Source: Prevotella sp. CAG:755
GTDB taxonomy: Bacteria; Bacteroidota; Bacteroidia; Bacteroidales; Bacteroidaceae
Direction of reading: 5' to 3'
Assembly: GCA_000431275.1 (NCBI GenBank)
Contig: HF989174.1
Location: forward strand, 1 to 6,061
Length of the DNA stretch: 6,061 nucleotides
Positions 1-6,061 of this stretch are shown one piece after another. Position numbers and translations under genes: made by a program. The notes beneath the pieces were generated by a model, which was not told the DNA's origin, made no database searches, and was given only the letters and a program-made list of their open reading frames with translations. The stretch's first letter is position 1. Each line of letters starts with the position of its first letter.

Positions 1-146
1 AAATCCTAAACACACTTTTTTCAAAAGAAAAAGATGATGATATGGCTTAAATCGAATATAATCTTTTGATATGCAAATGGTTATATCATATTTTCGCCAA
101 ACAAAAAAATAAAGCTATACATTCAAGCTAGAATAGAGTTTAAATA
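1..146. other. AT-rich intergenic region with no recognisable gene
   Basis: This stretch is very AT-rich: bases 1-60 have about 25 percent G+C, against roughly 45-58 percent in sampled coding stretches. No credible reading frame, tRNA or rRNA-like segment is visible. A near-consensus promoter on the plus strand (TTTG at 65-68, then 20 bases, then TATTTTCG at 89-96, one mismatch to TAnnTTTG) points towards the hairpin at 147-189. In such AT-rich DNA this may be chance. Confidence 0.6.
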
Positions 147-189
147 AAAGAGTGTGATGAACACTATAAAACGATCCACCACACTCTTT
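147..189 (-). terminator. Hairpin terminator downstream of murF-alr (probably bidirectional)
   Basis: AAAGAGTGTG (147-156) is the perfect inverted complement of CACACTCTTT (180-189), a 10-base-pair stem around a 23-base loop. On the minus strand the right arm is followed by a T-rich tail (CTTTTATTTAAA). It lies about 33 bases after the murF-alr stop, so it plausibly ends the GSCFA/murF-alr transcript. On the plus strand the stem is also followed by T-rich sequence (TTTATCTTTATTTATTTTATC), so it may stop transcripts from both sides. The loop is larger than in most efficient terminators, which lowers confidence. Confidence 0.65.
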
Positions 190-222
190 ATCTTTATTTA
201 TTTTATCACAGTACTGACTGGT

Positions 223-2694
223 TTACCCTTGATAGTACACACGTTTCACACGTTCGCTCACGGAGGTCAAAATCTCATATGGGATTGTGCCAAGTTTGTC
301 ACTCAGTATTGTTATCGGTAAATTATCGCCAAAAATCTCCACAGAATCACCCTCGGTACAATCAATATCTGTTACATCAATCATGCACACATCCATACAT
401 ATATTTCCCACATATGGCGCTGGCTGTCCCTTGACGAGACAATAAGCATTTCCCCGACCCAAATGTCGGTTCAAGCCATCTGCATATCCAATCGGAATGG
501 CTGCAATGCGACTCTGTCTGTTGAGCACGCCTTTACGGCTGTACCCCACTGTATCCACAGCAGGTACATTGCGAATTTGCAAAATTGTAGTTCTCAACGT
601 AGCCACATTATGCAAAACCCTGTTACCCACTGGATCAATACCATAAAGGCCAAGACCAAGCCGCACCATATCAAGATGACGTTCCGGGAAGCGTTCGATA
701 CCGGCACTGTTACAAATATGTCGCAATATCTTATGGGGAAATGCAGCTTGAAGTTTACGACTTGCACGATCAAAACATTCGAACTGCATCGTCGAGAAAT
801 CGTCAAAACACTCTTCGTCGCTCCCAACGAAATGAGAAAAAACAGATCGAGGTATCACTGCCGACTGACCTTTAATACGGTCAATAAGTGCAGGCATATC
901 GACTTCGGGATTAAATCCTAAACGATGCATGCCCGTATCTAGCTTGATATGGATAGGGAAATTGGTCACTCCGGCATGTTCAGCCGCACGGACCATAGCA
1001 TCCAACAACTTGAAACTATACACTTCCGGTTCAAGGTCATACTCAAACAACGTTTCGAAAGTGCTCATCTCGGGATTCATCACGATAATGTTTGCCGTAA
1101 TCCCAGCCTTACGCAAATCGACACCTTCATCTGCCACCGCCACTGCAAGATAATCCACGCGATGATCCTGCAATGTTTTGGCTACTTCTATCGCGCCTGA
1201 ACCATAAGCCGAAGCTTTAACCATGCAAACCATCTTCACTTCTGGTTTCATGAAACCGCGATAATAATTCAAGTTATCGACAAGAGCTTCAAGATTAATC
1301 TCCAATGTCGTTTCATGAACTTTCAAGGCAAGATGCTCAGACAATCGCTCGAAGTTAAACTGGCGGGCGCCCTTGATCAAGACAAGTTCATCATGCAACG
1401 TATCTAACAATCCAGAAGACAGAAGTTCATCCACATTTTGCACAAAGTGACACTCCATTGCGAACCGCTCTGCCGCAGCAAGCAGTCCCTGTCCGACACC
1501 AATCAAATGATCGACTCCACGCCCGTTCACGAGCTCTGCAACCTTAGCATACAGTTCTTCATCGGACATACCACTTTGAAGGATGTCGCTCAAAATCAAC
1601 GTATGTCGATTCTTATGCCCGTCTGGTCGCCGGTTCATGAAGTCGAGAGCTATGTCCAAAGAATTGACATCCGAATTATAACTATCGTTGATCAGCGTGC
1701 AACCTCGTACTCCCTGTTTGACCTCCAAACGCATTGCCACCGGTTCAAGGTGAGCCATCCTTTGGGCTATAATATCCTGCGGCAAATGGAAATACAAACA
1801 AACAGCAAGGCAATGGATCGCATCCTCGATAGAAGCATCGTCCACAAAAGGTATATCAAAACAGCCGTCATAGCCCAAGTACGTATATTGGATATGTGTG
1901 GCGTTGTCCACACGTTCCACCTTACGCACGAACAACGGCATTCCGTCGTTCTTTAACGACCAGGCCAACTGATTGCCTGCATACAGGGAATCACGCACGC
2001 CTTCACTCACATTCTCGTCATCGGCATTGTAGACCAGCACCTCGCAATCTTTGAACAAAGCCAGTTTTTCAAGACATTTCTCTTGCATTGTCGCAAAATT
2101 TTCTTGATGTGCCGGACCGAGATGCGTCATGACACCCACCGTAGGCTGAATGATAGCCCTCAGTGCCGGCATCTCGTTGGGTTCTGAAATTCCAGCTTCG
2201 AAAATACCTAACTCCGTATGCTCATCCAAGTGCCATACAGACAGAGGCACACCAACTTGCGAATTATAGGAACGGGGCGAACGGGTTACGCGCCACGTAG
2301 GCGAAAGCAACTGATAAAGCCATTCTTTCACAATAGTCTTCCCATTGCTTCCCGTCACACCAATAACGGGCACATCATATTCCTCACGATGCCGCTCTGC
2401 AAGACGTTGCAAGGCTTTAAGCGGACTAACCACACGCAAGAAATTGGCATCTGGGTAAGCCATTTCCCAATTCACAGGCAACGTGTCGACCACGTAATTT
2501 CGGACACCTCGACGATATAGATCCGGAATATAACGATGGCCATCATTGCGCGCAGTATGCAACGCAAAAAATAAGGTAGTTTCAGGAAATACCAAGGAGC
2601 GGCTATCTGTCAGAAGCCAATCAACCTGTCCTTCGGCCGTGCCGAAACGATGGGCGCCTATGAGCGCCGTCACTTTCTCTAATGAGTATGACAT
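223..2694 (-). CDS. murF-alr: Bifunctional UDP-MurNAc-tripeptide:D-Ala-D-Ala ligase / alanine racemase (MurF-Alr fusion)
   Basis: This cytoplasmic peptidoglycan-precursor enzyme is an 823-residue fusion. The N-terminal half (about 1-455) is a Mur ligase that adds D-Ala-D-Ala to the UDP-MurNAc-tripeptide using ATP. It shows the P-loop GVTGSNGKT (112-120), SYNSQVGVP (142-150), EAGISEPNEM (166-175), the H191-centred THLGPAH, NDSYNSDVNSL (336-346) and KGAR (441-444). The C-terminal half (about 460-823) is a PLP-dependent alanine racemase. It shows the PLP lysine K493 in MVKASAYGSG, HIKLDTGMHRLGF (582-594, with K584 and R591 at the places of the carbamylated Lys and PLP-contacting Arg), the second catalytic base Y718 in VGYSRKG, IGYADG (735-740) and GNICMD (763-768). 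All key residues are present in both halves, so both activities are expected. The length is as usual for the Bacteroidetes fusion. The ATG at 2694 gives a complete Mur N-terminal domain. It lies 50 bases after the GSCFA gene, with an A-rich leader and no clear Shine-Dalgarno, as is common in this phylum. The domain assignment is very secure. Confidence 0.97.
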   Translation of the reverse strand: MSYSLEKVTALIGAHRFGTAEGQVDWLLTDSRSLVFPETTLFFALHTARNDGHRYIPDLYRRGVRNYVVDTLPVNWEMAYPDANFLRVVSPLKALQRLAERHREEYDVPVIGVTGSNGKTIVKEWLYQLLSPTWRVTRSPRSYNSQVGVPLSVWHLDEHTELGIFEAGISEPNEMPALRAIIQPTVGVMTHLGPAHQENFATMQEKCLEKLALFKDCEVLVYNADDENVSEGVRDSLYAGNQLAWSLKNDGMPLFVRKVERVDNATHIQYTYLGYDGCFDIPFVDDASIEDAIHCLAVCLYFHLPQDIIAQRMAHLEPVAMRLEVKQGVRGCTLINDSYNSDVNSLDIALDFMNRRPDGHKNRHTLILSDILQSGMSDEELYAKVAELVNGRGVDHLIGVGQGLLAAAERFAMECHFVQNVDELLSSGLLDTLHDELVLIKGARQFNFERLSEHLALKVHETTLEINLEALVDNLNYYRGFMKPEVKMVCMVKASAYGSGAIEVAKTLQDHRVDYLAVAVADEGVDLRKAGITANIIVMNPEMSTFETLFEYDLEPEVYSFKLLDAMVRAAEHAGVTNFPIHIKLDTGMHRLGFNPEVDMPALIDRIKGQSAVIPRSVFSHFVGSDEECFDDFSTMQFECFDRASRKLQAAFPHKILRHICNSAGIERFPERHLDMVRLGLGLYGIDPVGNRVLHNVATLRTTILQIRNVPAVDTVGYSRKGVLNRQSRIAAIPIGYADGLNRHLGRGNAYCLVKGQPAPYVGNICMDVCMIDVTDIDCTEGDSVEIFGDNLPITILSDKLGTIPYEILTSVSERVKRVYYQG

Positions 2695-2744
2695 GAATCT
2701 TTACGGTTGTTTGTATGCACAGGCACCTTGTGGATGAAGTCCGC

Positions 2745-3728
2745 CTAAACGGGATCTGCACCATCGGCACCATAACTGGGTGCAAAGTTCGGATATTTTT
2801 CAATTAGGAGCGCCACGCGTTGTTCAATTTTCTGTAAGAAAGCTGAATGAGCGGCAGTTCGTGGATGAAACGGACGATGGGCAAGCGCCCGGCGCAAAGG
2901 TTCCCACTCGTCTATAATTTCACGGGTTTCTCCGCTGAAAGACCAATCGGAAAAACGTTCCCATACGTAATCGACAGCCTGCGTCGAAGGATGAAGCATG
3001 TCGGCTTCGTAAAAACGGTAATCACGCAGTTCGTCTGTCACAATCTCATAAGCCGGGAAATAATGGCAGGCACCGGCAAAACGCCTGCACAATTCATCAG
3101 CAGCCAAAAGCAAGGCTGCCTTGCTCAACTGGCTACCATGAAACCCGTATTTTGCATAACGGTAAGGGCTTACAGTCAGTACGATGCGCAACTCGGGCTT
3201 CTCAGTCATGAGACGCTCCACCATTGGCGTCCATTGGGTTACGATCTCATCCGGCGTCATCGCTTGTTCGACGAACAAACGATGTGGCATCTTATGACAA
3301 TTGGCCACGACATGCCCTGCAAACTTCCCATCAGCCATGTAATAGGCGCGATTCGTCCCCCATGTTATATACAAACGGTTCAAACGCCGAAACGATAGAC
3401 AAGCGCGCTCATAACGTTCCTCAACCAAACGACGGCAATCATCAAGGGTCGGCCCTGAGAAGTGACCTGCATGTAGCCAACTGTGCCACATCTCATCACT
3501 TTCAAAATACATATCCTTGGGCAATCCGTCTGACAACGCTTTTAGTGCTTCCAAAATACTGGCCGGATTATATAACACGCCGAACGGATTAATCTCCACA
3601 CGGAAACCTCCGTCTTGCATCCGGCGCCCCACGTGTTCAGCGAAACACGAACCAAGCATCAGGACATGGTCGCCATGACACAATTGCACCCGTTCAGCAG
3701 GCAGTTCCACCGATACATGCAATTTCAT
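2745..3728 (-). CDS. GSCFA domain-containing protein (SGNH-hydrolase-like)
   Basis: This 327-residue protein belongs to the GSCFA family, named for its first motif, which is seen here as LMLGSCFAEHVG (23-34). Further family blocks are NPFGVLYNP (47-55), ITWGTNRAYY (121-130), VVANCHKMP (140-148), LTVSPYRYAKYGFHGSQLSKA (two blocks, SPYR at 187-190 and HGSQLSKA at 197-204) and DMLHPS (243-248). By analogy with SGNH/GDSL esterases, S27 would be the nucleophile, N143 an oxyanion-hole residue, and D243/H246 the DxxH pair; this is inferred from motif order. No signal peptide or membrane segment is visible, so it is probably cytoplasmic. The substrate is unknown. The family is often found beside murF-alr in Bacteroidetes, and here it is the first gene of the same unit, 50 bases upstream, which suggests an envelope-related esterase or acyltransferase role. 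The start ATG at 3728 places the GSCFA box close to the N-terminus, as expected. It ends with TAG. Confidence 0.93.
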   Translation of the reverse strand: MKLHVSVELPAERVQLCHGDHVLMLGSCFAEHVGRRMQDGGFRVEINPFGVLYNPASILEALKALSDGLPKDMYFESDEMWHSWLHAGHFSGPTLDDCRRLVEERYERACLSFRRLNRLYITWGTNRAYYMADGKFAGHVVANCHKMPHRLFVEQAMTPDEIVTQWTPMVERLMTEKPELRIVLTVSPYRYAKYGFHGSQLSKAALLLAADELCRRFAGACHYFPAYEIVTDELRDYRFYEADMLHPSTQAVDYVWERFSDWSFSGETREIIDEWEPLRRALAHRPFHPRTAAHSAFLQKIEQRVALLIEKYPNFAPSYGADGADPV

Positions 3729-3798
3729 TCTCTACATTTTTATCATTCTCCCAATAAGCCGTTCATGACAAATAAACATCCCGGCCTTTTAGTGCCCA

Positions 3799-3806
3799 CA
3801 AAGATA
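3799..3806 (-). promoter_or_regulatory. Candidate Bacteroidetes -7 promoter element for the GSCFA/murF-alr unit
   Basis: On the minus strand this is TATCTTTG, an exact match to the Bacteroidetes -7 consensus TAnnTTTG. It sits in the only gap able to hold a promoter for the two-gene unit, after the terminator and about 70 bases before the GSCFA start codon. No TTTG is present at the expected -33 spacing (the bases there read CTCT at 20 bases), so the match rests on the -7 box alone. A weaker alternative, TTTATTTG (3769-3776), lies 22 bases further downstream. Transcription would start near 3790, giving a leader of about 60 bases with no clear Shine-Dalgarno sequence. Confidence 0.5.
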
Positions 3807-3869
3807 CGCATTTCCTTCCATGAGGCAGAGCTTCCCAACCAAGACGGATGTCTCCGACAAGCTTTCAAC

Positions 3870-3913
3870 AAAAAAAGAGGAGATTCCTCCTGATGGGAAA
3901 CCTCCTCTTTTTT
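3870..3913 (-). terminator. Rho-independent terminator of the large secreted-protein gene
   Basis: The sequence AAAAAAGAGGAG (3871-3882) pairs perfectly with CTCCTCTTTTTT (3902-3913) over 12 bases. An inner TTCC/GGAA pairing (3884-3887 with 3896-3899) extends the hairpin past a small internal loop. Read on the minus strand, the stem is followed by a run of seven T (complement of 3870-3876). It starts 18 bases after the TAA stop of the upstream gene, the expected place. The A/T flanks are symmetric, so it could also work on the plus strand, although no plus-strand gene reaches it. Confidence 0.88.
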
Positions 3914-3931
3914 CAAACTTATGGATTAAGG

Positions 3932-6061
3932 TTACTTTACATAAACCTTCTTTCCGTTCTGGATGTAGATACCCTTCACAGCTTTCTGCACACGACGACC
4001 ACTCAAATCGTAGATAACGTCGTTCTTCGCACCACTCACGTTTTCATCGTTCGTCACACTTCCAATGCCGACAGTTTCAATAGGACCGCCATCCCAGAAG
4101 CGGAACACGCTGGCATAGTTCGCTCCACGAGAGTTGTAAGAAACGATATTGCCTTCCGTAGAGTTATCGATGGTTCCAGCATGCATACACATTGTGCAGA
4201 GCACCTCATTCGATCCATACTCATTGCCTGCATACCACCAGCGGTCAATGTAGAATCCAGCGGGAACTGCGGCAATCGTCAGGTTGTTATTGTCATCGTA
4301 TACGTTCACAACAGGATCCAAATGGAAGTGCATCGTCGTATCATTGAACTCAGCGTTCAACTTCAACGGCATCGTGAATGCCCAGTCAGCAGCATCTACA
4401 TACTTACCAGTTCTGATGTGGTAAAGAGCATAAGAAATAGAGTCAGCCACTTCGCTGCCAACGCTCATGTCTTCTCTGCGATCGCGGAGCTCGAAATAGA
4501 AGTCACGATCCCACGGATTGAATTCTTTCCAAGAGAGGAGGGTGTCACCTTGAGCGTAAAGCGCATACTGCACATTACCACGCTGGATATAAGCCGGAGC
4601 AGCCGAAATAATAGCATAGCCGTTTTCAGTATTATGCTGGACGAGCTCATCAGCAGGAGTTTCGAGCAAACCAGACACGATGTCAGTCACATCCGCTTCG
4701 TAATCCGTTTCGCCACTCTCGATCATTTCACGGATTTCCTGTACCTGATCTTCGGTATAACCGCCAATGCAGTTCACGGCATTCAGGGCAGCCCGACCAT
4801 CGAGGAATGTGTAGTTAGAAGCCTCGTATTCTTCGAACGTAATTGTCGAACCCGGATCACTATAAGTTGCGGACGCAGAATAATAAGCCAACACGCCATT
4901 ACCTCCAAAGTCATTCCAAACGTTGTCTGTACCCTGTACACGGAAGCCATAGCCCGTCGTGACGCTAATGAGTTCGAAACCGATTTCAGCGCCGGTCGCC
5001 GTAGCAAACTGAGGTTCTGCACCACCAAAGTCGGTGAGCACTTCACCTTCGCGACCCTTGTTGTAGATGCTGTACGTTCCATCCGCGTTCTGACGGAAAC
5101 ACCAAAGGGCACTATCCGCGATTTCAGCCGAAGCACTCATTACCAGACGGCCAGCGTCGTTGACACTGCCGGTCAGCACCTTGCTGCCACGCATACGCAT
5201 AATGTACCACGTAGCGTCTTCGGGGAATTCGCCGCTGTCGGTCACATCCGTCGTCTTGAGCGGGCTCGTCATCGTGTAGTAGAATACATAATAAAATCCT
5301 TCGTAGAGGTTGTCCGGCGTGATCTTAGCAGGAACGGGGAAGTCATTCATTTCGTAAGCAGCCGTAGCTTCGGCATCGAACTCATACAGGTCGCCTTGGT
5401 CGGGAGCAGTCAATATCGAGTCAACATCGATGTACATCTCCGCACTCGAAGCCAAGTAATTCTCCGTACCATCAGGAGCGACATACACGCAATCGTAATA
5501 GATCATACGCCAAGGACGATAAGCCACCTCAATCGTTTTGGATTCAGTAGCGACTTCATTGAGCGTCGTAAGTGCGGTAAAATGGGTCATAGCGGGAGGC
5601 AGGATGCTGTCACCCGGAGCTATACGGGACGTTACGTCCTGTTCCACACCACCCTCGCTGAACGGGTACTGATCCGTCACGTCCGTAAACATCGACACGT
5701 CTTGCGTGCAGTGGAACGTAATGCGCGGATAAGAAGAGTATTCCAAGTTCAACGTCAGGACGTTGTTGGTCAGCATTTCTTCGGTGAGGAAGAAGTAGGT
5801 CGTGTCGCTGAACTCCGTGGTGCCGTCGGCAGCCAAAGCGCGACGCAGTTCGTTGTTGGCGAACGTCGGGAACACGATAGAGTCGCCGATAGAGGCTTCT
5901 ACCGTCACTACGCCTTCAGCAGCAGCCTCAGGGATGAGGTCAACGAGCGCGTCGTTGTCAGCGAGGTTGTTGTTGGTCGTACCGTCGAAGAACTTGACGT
6001 TGTAGTTAATCGTAGCGAACGTGAGGTCCTCGGGCACCTGGTAGATGTTCCAGAACGACCA
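3932..6061 (-). CDS. Large modular secreted protein, C-terminal part (lectin-like domains and C-terminal sorting-like tail); N-terminus outside window
   Basis: The frame is open to the right edge: eight codons (WSFWNIYQ) precede the GTG at 6037, so that GTG is an internal valine and the gene is partial. The visible 709 residues are numbered here from the edge. Residues 15-267 hold three divergent modules, each with an aromatic strand, a DSI motif (GDSIVFP 59-65, GDSILPP 150-156, VDSILTAP 213-220) and a closing Tyr-rich strand. Residues 283-414 (from WYIMR to FEEYE) and 479-658 (from ENGYAII to FRFWDG) look like beta-trefoil/ricin-like lectin domains, with strand patterns such as TYSIYNKG, YALYHIRTGKYVDAADW and FYFELRD. 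An acidic, probably helical linker (about 415-469) separates them. The tail (681-709: DVIYDLSGRRV, KGIYIQNGKKVYVK) matches the short C-terminal signature of exported Bacteroidales proteins, possibly a type IX secretion-type tail. Any signal peptide or catalytic domain would lie upstream, so its activity cannot be stated. Surface carbohydrate binding is an inference from fold-like patterns. It ends with TAA just before a strong terminator. Confidence 0.9.
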   Translation of the reverse strand, partial: WSFWNIYQVPEDLTFATINYNVKFFDGTTNNNLADNDALVDLIPEAAAEGVVTVEASIGDSIVFPTFANNELRRALAADGTTEFSDTTYFFLTEEMLTNNVLTLNLEYSSYPRITFHCTQDVSMFTDVTDQYPFSEGGVEQDVTSRIAPGDSILPPAMTHFTALTTLNEVATESKTIEVAYRPWRMIYYDCVYVAPDGTENYLASSAEMYIDVDSILTAPDQGDLYEFDAEATAAYEMNDFPVPAKITPDNLYEGFYYVFYYTMTSPLKTTDVTDSGEFPEDATWYIMRMRGSKVLTGSVNDAGRLVMSASAEIADSALWCFRQNADGTYSIYNKGREGEVLTDFGGAEPQFATATGAEIGFELISVTTGYGFRVQGTDNVWNDFGGNGVLAYYSASATYSDPGSTITFEEYEASNYTFLDGRAALNAVNCIGGYTEDQVQEIREMIESGETDYEADVTDIVSGLLETPADELVQHNTENGYAIISAAPAYIQRGNVQYALYAQGDTLLSWKEFNPWDRDFYFELRDRREDMSVGSEVADSISYALYHIRTGKYVDAADWAFTMPLKLNAEFNDTTMHFHLDPVVNVYDDNNNLTIAAVPAGFYIDRWWYAGNEYGSNEVLCTMCMHAGTIDNSTEGNIVSYNSRGANYASVFRFWDGGPIETVGIGSVTNDENVSGAKNDVIYDLSGRRVQKAVKGIYIQNGKKVYVK
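5261..6019 (-). repeat. Three divergent tandem protein modules within the large secreted protein
   Basis: Three consecutive segments of about 97, 73 and 83 residues (5729-6019, 5510-5728, 5261-5509) share a layout rather than close identity. Each opens with an aromatic strand (INYNVKFF, ITFHCTQ, MIYYDCVY), carries a central DSI motif followed by a proline-containing turn (GDSIVFP, GDSILPP, VDSILTAP), and closes with a strand ending in tyrosine (LNLEYSSYP, IEVAYRPW, YVFYYTMTSP). The joins are also alike: Y-x-x-[YW]-x-x-I-x-[FY] between modules 1-2 and 2-3. The plan resembles MucBP-like or other small beta-repeat domains of surface proteins, but the family is not firmly identified. Confidence 0.5.

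Noticed and set aside
61..70. TAATCTTTTG on the plus strand as a -7 promoter box.
   Set aside because: The spacing between TA and TTTG is four bases rather than the two of TAnnTTTG, so it does not fit the consensus.
463..921. Plus-strand 152-codon open frame opposite murF-alr.
   Set aside because: It lies wholly inside the well-supported racemase coding region, its translation resembles no protein family, and it has no promoter or ribosome site. It is a shadow frame.
2847..3398. Plus-strand 183-codon open frame opposite the GSCFA gene.
   Set aside because: It is an antisense shadow of a gene with all family motifs; the translation shows no recognisable domain.
3743..3766. Seven-codon minus-strand mini-ORF (MNGLLGE) in the leader just upstream of the GSCFA start, considered as an upstream regulatory peptide.
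   Set aside because: It is too short, has no repeated or regulatory codons, no pairing attenuator structure around it, and is expected by chance in a leader of this length.
6035..6037. GTG at 6037 as the start codon of the large protein.
   Set aside because: The frame stays open to the window edge with plausible coding sequence upstream, no signal peptide follows the GTG, and the first module would be left at the extreme N-terminus. The gene is treated as partial.

Overview
The window looks like a chromosomal segment of a Bacteroidales bacterium, with a Prevotella- or Bacteroides-like relative most likely. Four features point there: a MurF-alanine racemase fusion protein, a GSCFA-family protein directly upstream of it, a secreted protein ending in the short DLSGRRV...KGIYI..GKKV tail common in this order, and an exact TAnnTTTG promoter element. 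The genus cannot be fixed from the sequence alone.

All three real genes lie on the minus strand, so the window reads right to left. From 6061 to 3932 is the C-terminal 709 residues of a large, probably secreted, modular protein whose start lies beyond the right edge. I see three divergent tandem beta-type modules, two lectin-like (beta-trefoil-type) regions separated by a short helical segment, and the C-terminal tail. A strong hairpin terminator (3870-3913) closes this gene. The next 140 bases carry a good candidate promoter for a two-gene unit: a GSCFA-domain protein (3728-2745) and, 50 bases downstream, the bifunctional cell-wall enzyme MurF-Alr (2694-223). A hairpin at 147-189 ends that unit. 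Bases 1-146 are very AT-rich and hold no gene I can support.

MurF-Alr links alanine racemisation (supply of D-Ala) to addition of D-Ala-D-Ala to the muramyl tripeptide, two nearby steps of peptidoglycan precursor synthesis in the cytoplasm. The co-directional SGNH-like GSCFA protein is inferred to act on a related envelope substrate, but its reaction is unknown. The large protein is separated by a terminator and seems to be an independent surface or exported protein. No phage, insertion sequence, CRISPR array, tRNA or rRNA was seen. The region is mostly ordinary core genome, and the least understood item is the large modular protein.
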